From: Daphnia carinata
Taxonomy: Eukaryota; Arthropoda; Branchiopoda; Diplostraca; Daphniidae
Length of the DNA: 64,000 nt
Reading direction: 5' to 3'
NCBI RefSeq assembly: GCF_022539665.2
Contig: NC_081339.1
Coordinates: 5,942,017-6,006,016 of the forward strand
Positions 61,688 through 64,000 of this stretch are shown piece after piece (within the stretch, counting starts at the first letter, position 1; every line of letters begins with the position of its first letter). The notes below the pieces were generated by a model, which made no database searches, was not told the DNA's origin, and was given only the letters and a program-made list of their open reading frames with translations. A program made the position numbers and the translations under genes.

Positions 61688-64000
61688 CACCATGTTAAAA
61701 CTATTAGATAAATAACGGTTTCACTAGTAGTTCCCCCAATTTTTTTTATGCTAAACTTCAGACGAAGTCCGGTAGCGAAGGTGTGCAGTCACGTATCTAA
61801 AACATCTGAAGTTCTAGAAAATGCTCCTGAGCAATGTTGTAAGCATAACTTTTATTTCCCTTTTATTAAGTTGTTTGGCATAGTGGTATAATAAACAATA
61901 TTTATCTTATTTTTTTCTTTCAGGATTTTTGTTTTTGTTTACTGCTGTTCCTGGATGGACAATGAACGATAGAAACAACAATATAGTAAGCTGGCAACTC
62001 GTTTGGCATGAAAATATATAAGTGAACAAATATTCTCATATCAAATTATAAGTATTTGTGTAGGTTTTCTTTGGGCTTTAGTCACCATGTACATTTTTTA
62101 TTTTATGTCATGTGTGTATAGAACACATGATGTCGGTAACCCTTTGTTTTGTGTTTTGTTGAAACTTTCCTATGTCATTTTCAAGTGAGATTTTTATTTG
62201 TTTTTAGGTAGCTGTATTGATGTGTAATGAATGGTGGTTGCAGGTATTGAGAGCCATTCCTTTATATAATACCTTTCCATTTTTATTGCTTTAATTTTTG
62301 TCATTTTAGCCGCTGAATATAGCTGGAACAGAACATGCTGGAATTTTAGCATCAGAACATCTGGCTGGTTGGATGATTAAACATCCCTCTGTGTGGACAC
62401 AAACATTGTGTCTATTTTTCATCTGTAGATTATTTGTGGGATAATAACTTTGTCACCAATATTGTGACTTTGAAAACTAGCAGTTGAACAGCCTTTCACT
62501 TCCAAATATAAAGGCATAAGTAAATTGCTATGTTTTATTACAGGCTGACCAGAATTACAAACACATTGTCGCAGCAGTCTTTCAGTGCTCAGATTAATTT
62601 GGCTTAGCATAACATTACTTCGGAAGCACAGGTCTGTTTTAAATTCATAAGTCAGTTTGAAAGGGAAAGGTAAGATAAATTTTTTTTTTTTCATTTCCTT
62701 CGTTGAATTTCAGCACTTCACATAAACGAGAAAGTTGTATCAAACATCAAAGGATTTGCGCTCAAACTGAAAGTAATCCATATTTAATTGTTTTTACATT
62801 ACTCTTAAATTTCTGATGCTCTCCCTCTTATTTAGGGTTTATTCGTTTTCTCTTTATGGGTGTTTTTCCCCAATTGCTTCGCTATTAATTATTAACAACC
62901 TTATGTTGTCGTATAGTTTAACTAGAAGTTTTCTTCATAAACAAGGATGTATTGAGAAATTTCTTGTTCCTCCAAAGCGGTCGGTTTGCTTATGCAGAAC
63001 TTGTGAAACAGTACAAGTGGCCAGCACCATAACATATGGCAAGTAAAACTAAAATCACAAATACCACGGGTACTTGACCTTTTGCCACTCGAGGAAAGAA
63101 ACCTTCCAAGACAAGATTTTTCCCCCCTAATTTTTTTAGGCTATTGTCTTTCTGTTGGAAACACACGAGAAGTGATCTAATGTCAACAGGTAAAATGATT
63201 TAATTTAAATTACTTTGTTGACGATTAATATAGTTTTTTTTGTAAGGAACGTGTGATTATTGTTACATCAAATATGCAGAAACTGGTGAGCTTTACGACT
63301 GGCTGCTAACCACTCATCTTGAGTATTTGATTTCATACAACTGTCAGATTGTGTAAAAACTTTATTTTTTCAGCTTCAGAAATCTTTTTATTAATCAGAA
63401 AATTTTTACTTACAATCAAGTTACAAAAAGCAAATCAAGTTCTGTGACAATCGTAACAAGTTTAAACGGGGCGCCAAACACTGACATCTAGCGGGGGAAA
63501 GCGAGGTAAATTATACGCCATCTGGCGGGGGTAATCGAGACAAGTGGGACGCCATCTAGTGGGGAGTTAAAATGTAAATAGTACGCCATCTAGTGGTGAA
63601 ATGCGGCAAATGATACCCCATCAAGTGGTCAGTAACACAGCTTGTATTGAATTTAGTCTCACGAAAATGTGACAGCAAAACAAAACAAAAAATAATGATT
63701 TTCTTATGGTCTAAACCTTTTTGTTTCACGGTTTGCAAGGAAAGGACTCGGAAATGGAATTTATATCACTGTCCATGTTCAAGAACCATTTGTTTAGCAC
63801 CAGTAGGTAAGAAATTTGTATTATGTAATTTTTTTTTTGCTAGGGTTTGCTGAGTGAGCTTGCAGTTTTATAAAGTTATTCAAGATAACTGCAAATGGTA
63901 GTCTCATAATCAGAAGAATTTTGTCCGACATCTTTACTACGTGAACGTTTGTCATCTTTACTATGTTAACCTTAAAAGGCCTTGTTATACCAAAGGGCGC
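61688..64000 (+). pseudogene. Diverged, non-tandem version of the recurrent locus
   Basis: The first ~280 bp match the start of each block but with deletions (for example AACGGTTTCACTAGTAG). After GACAATGAACGAT it leaves the tandem units and follows the reverse complement of the left side: 61,970-62,100 with 20,210-20,390, 62,130-62,200 with 19,870-19,940, 62,520-62,640 with 19,265-19,385, and 63,470-64,000 with 17,240-17,790. Exon-like pieces include 62,310-62,375 and about 62,930-63,045, whose product carries KFLVPPKRSVCLCRTCETVQ. By position this could correspond to exon B. The copies of exons C and D at 63,740-64,000 are interrupted. It continues beyond the window. Confidence 0.65.
63475..63632. 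repeat. Minisatellite of CGCCATCTAGYGG units (CTCF-like core)
   Basis: Five units about 32-34 bp apart (near 63,483, 63,517, 63,550, 63,582 and 63,614): ACATCTAGCGG, GCCATCTGGCGG, GCCATCTAGTGG twice, CCCATCAAGTGG. It is the mirror of the array at 17,588-17,790. Confidence 0.6.

Overview
The window looks like a eukaryotic, arthropod, subtelomeric region. It is AT-rich, with short introns, many repeats and no bacterial gene layout. It carries about 3.3 kb of CCTAA repeats (TTAGG on the other strand), the ancestral arthropod telomere repeat, and a broken ionotropic-receptor (iGluR/IR) gene. A branchiopod crustacean such as Daphnia is a fair guess from the IR fragment and the intron sizes, but nothing here proves the genus. 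I see no complete, confidently named protein gene.

Layout, left to right. 1-480 is a partial copy of a gene-like unit that recurs through the window. 868-1764 is an ionotropic receptor pseudogene. 2182-3098 is a foldback (long inverted repeat) element. 3240-3644 is an unrecognised minus-strand ORF. 4551-15010 is a diverged ~10.5 kb palindrome whose two ~5 kb arms carry matching exon-like pieces and several tRNA-like sequences near the centre. 15011-24940 is a patchwork of minus-oriented partial copies of the recurrent unit, with local duplications and one composite transposon insertion (20651-21957). 24949-26250 holds a 33-bp minisatellite and then a 141-bp satellite that runs into a 100-N scaffold gap (26251-26350).

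The sequence after the gap starts directly in the C-rich telomere strand (26351-29615). That is the orientation expected at the left end of a chromosome. Next come a 180-bp satellite and a macrosatellite of seven ~4.44 kb units (29616-61687). Each unit is a ~3.22 kb gene-like block plus ~7 copies of the 180-bp satellite. From 61688 to 64000 the sequence is a diverged, non-tandem version of the same locus, and it matches the reverse complement of about 17240-20654.

The gene-like block in each 4.44 kb unit supports a model of ten plus-strand exons. Six consecutive introns are phase-compatible. CxxC-type cysteine pairs are present, and the family is not one I recognise. No copy is intact: copies 5 and 7 lack a TGA present in the other five, and only copy 4 has the poly-A length that keeps the last exon open. 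The window therefore reads as two subtelomeres placed head to head across a gap, either by mis-scaffolding or by a real telomere fusion, with a recently homogenised gene-bearing macrosatellite on the right side.
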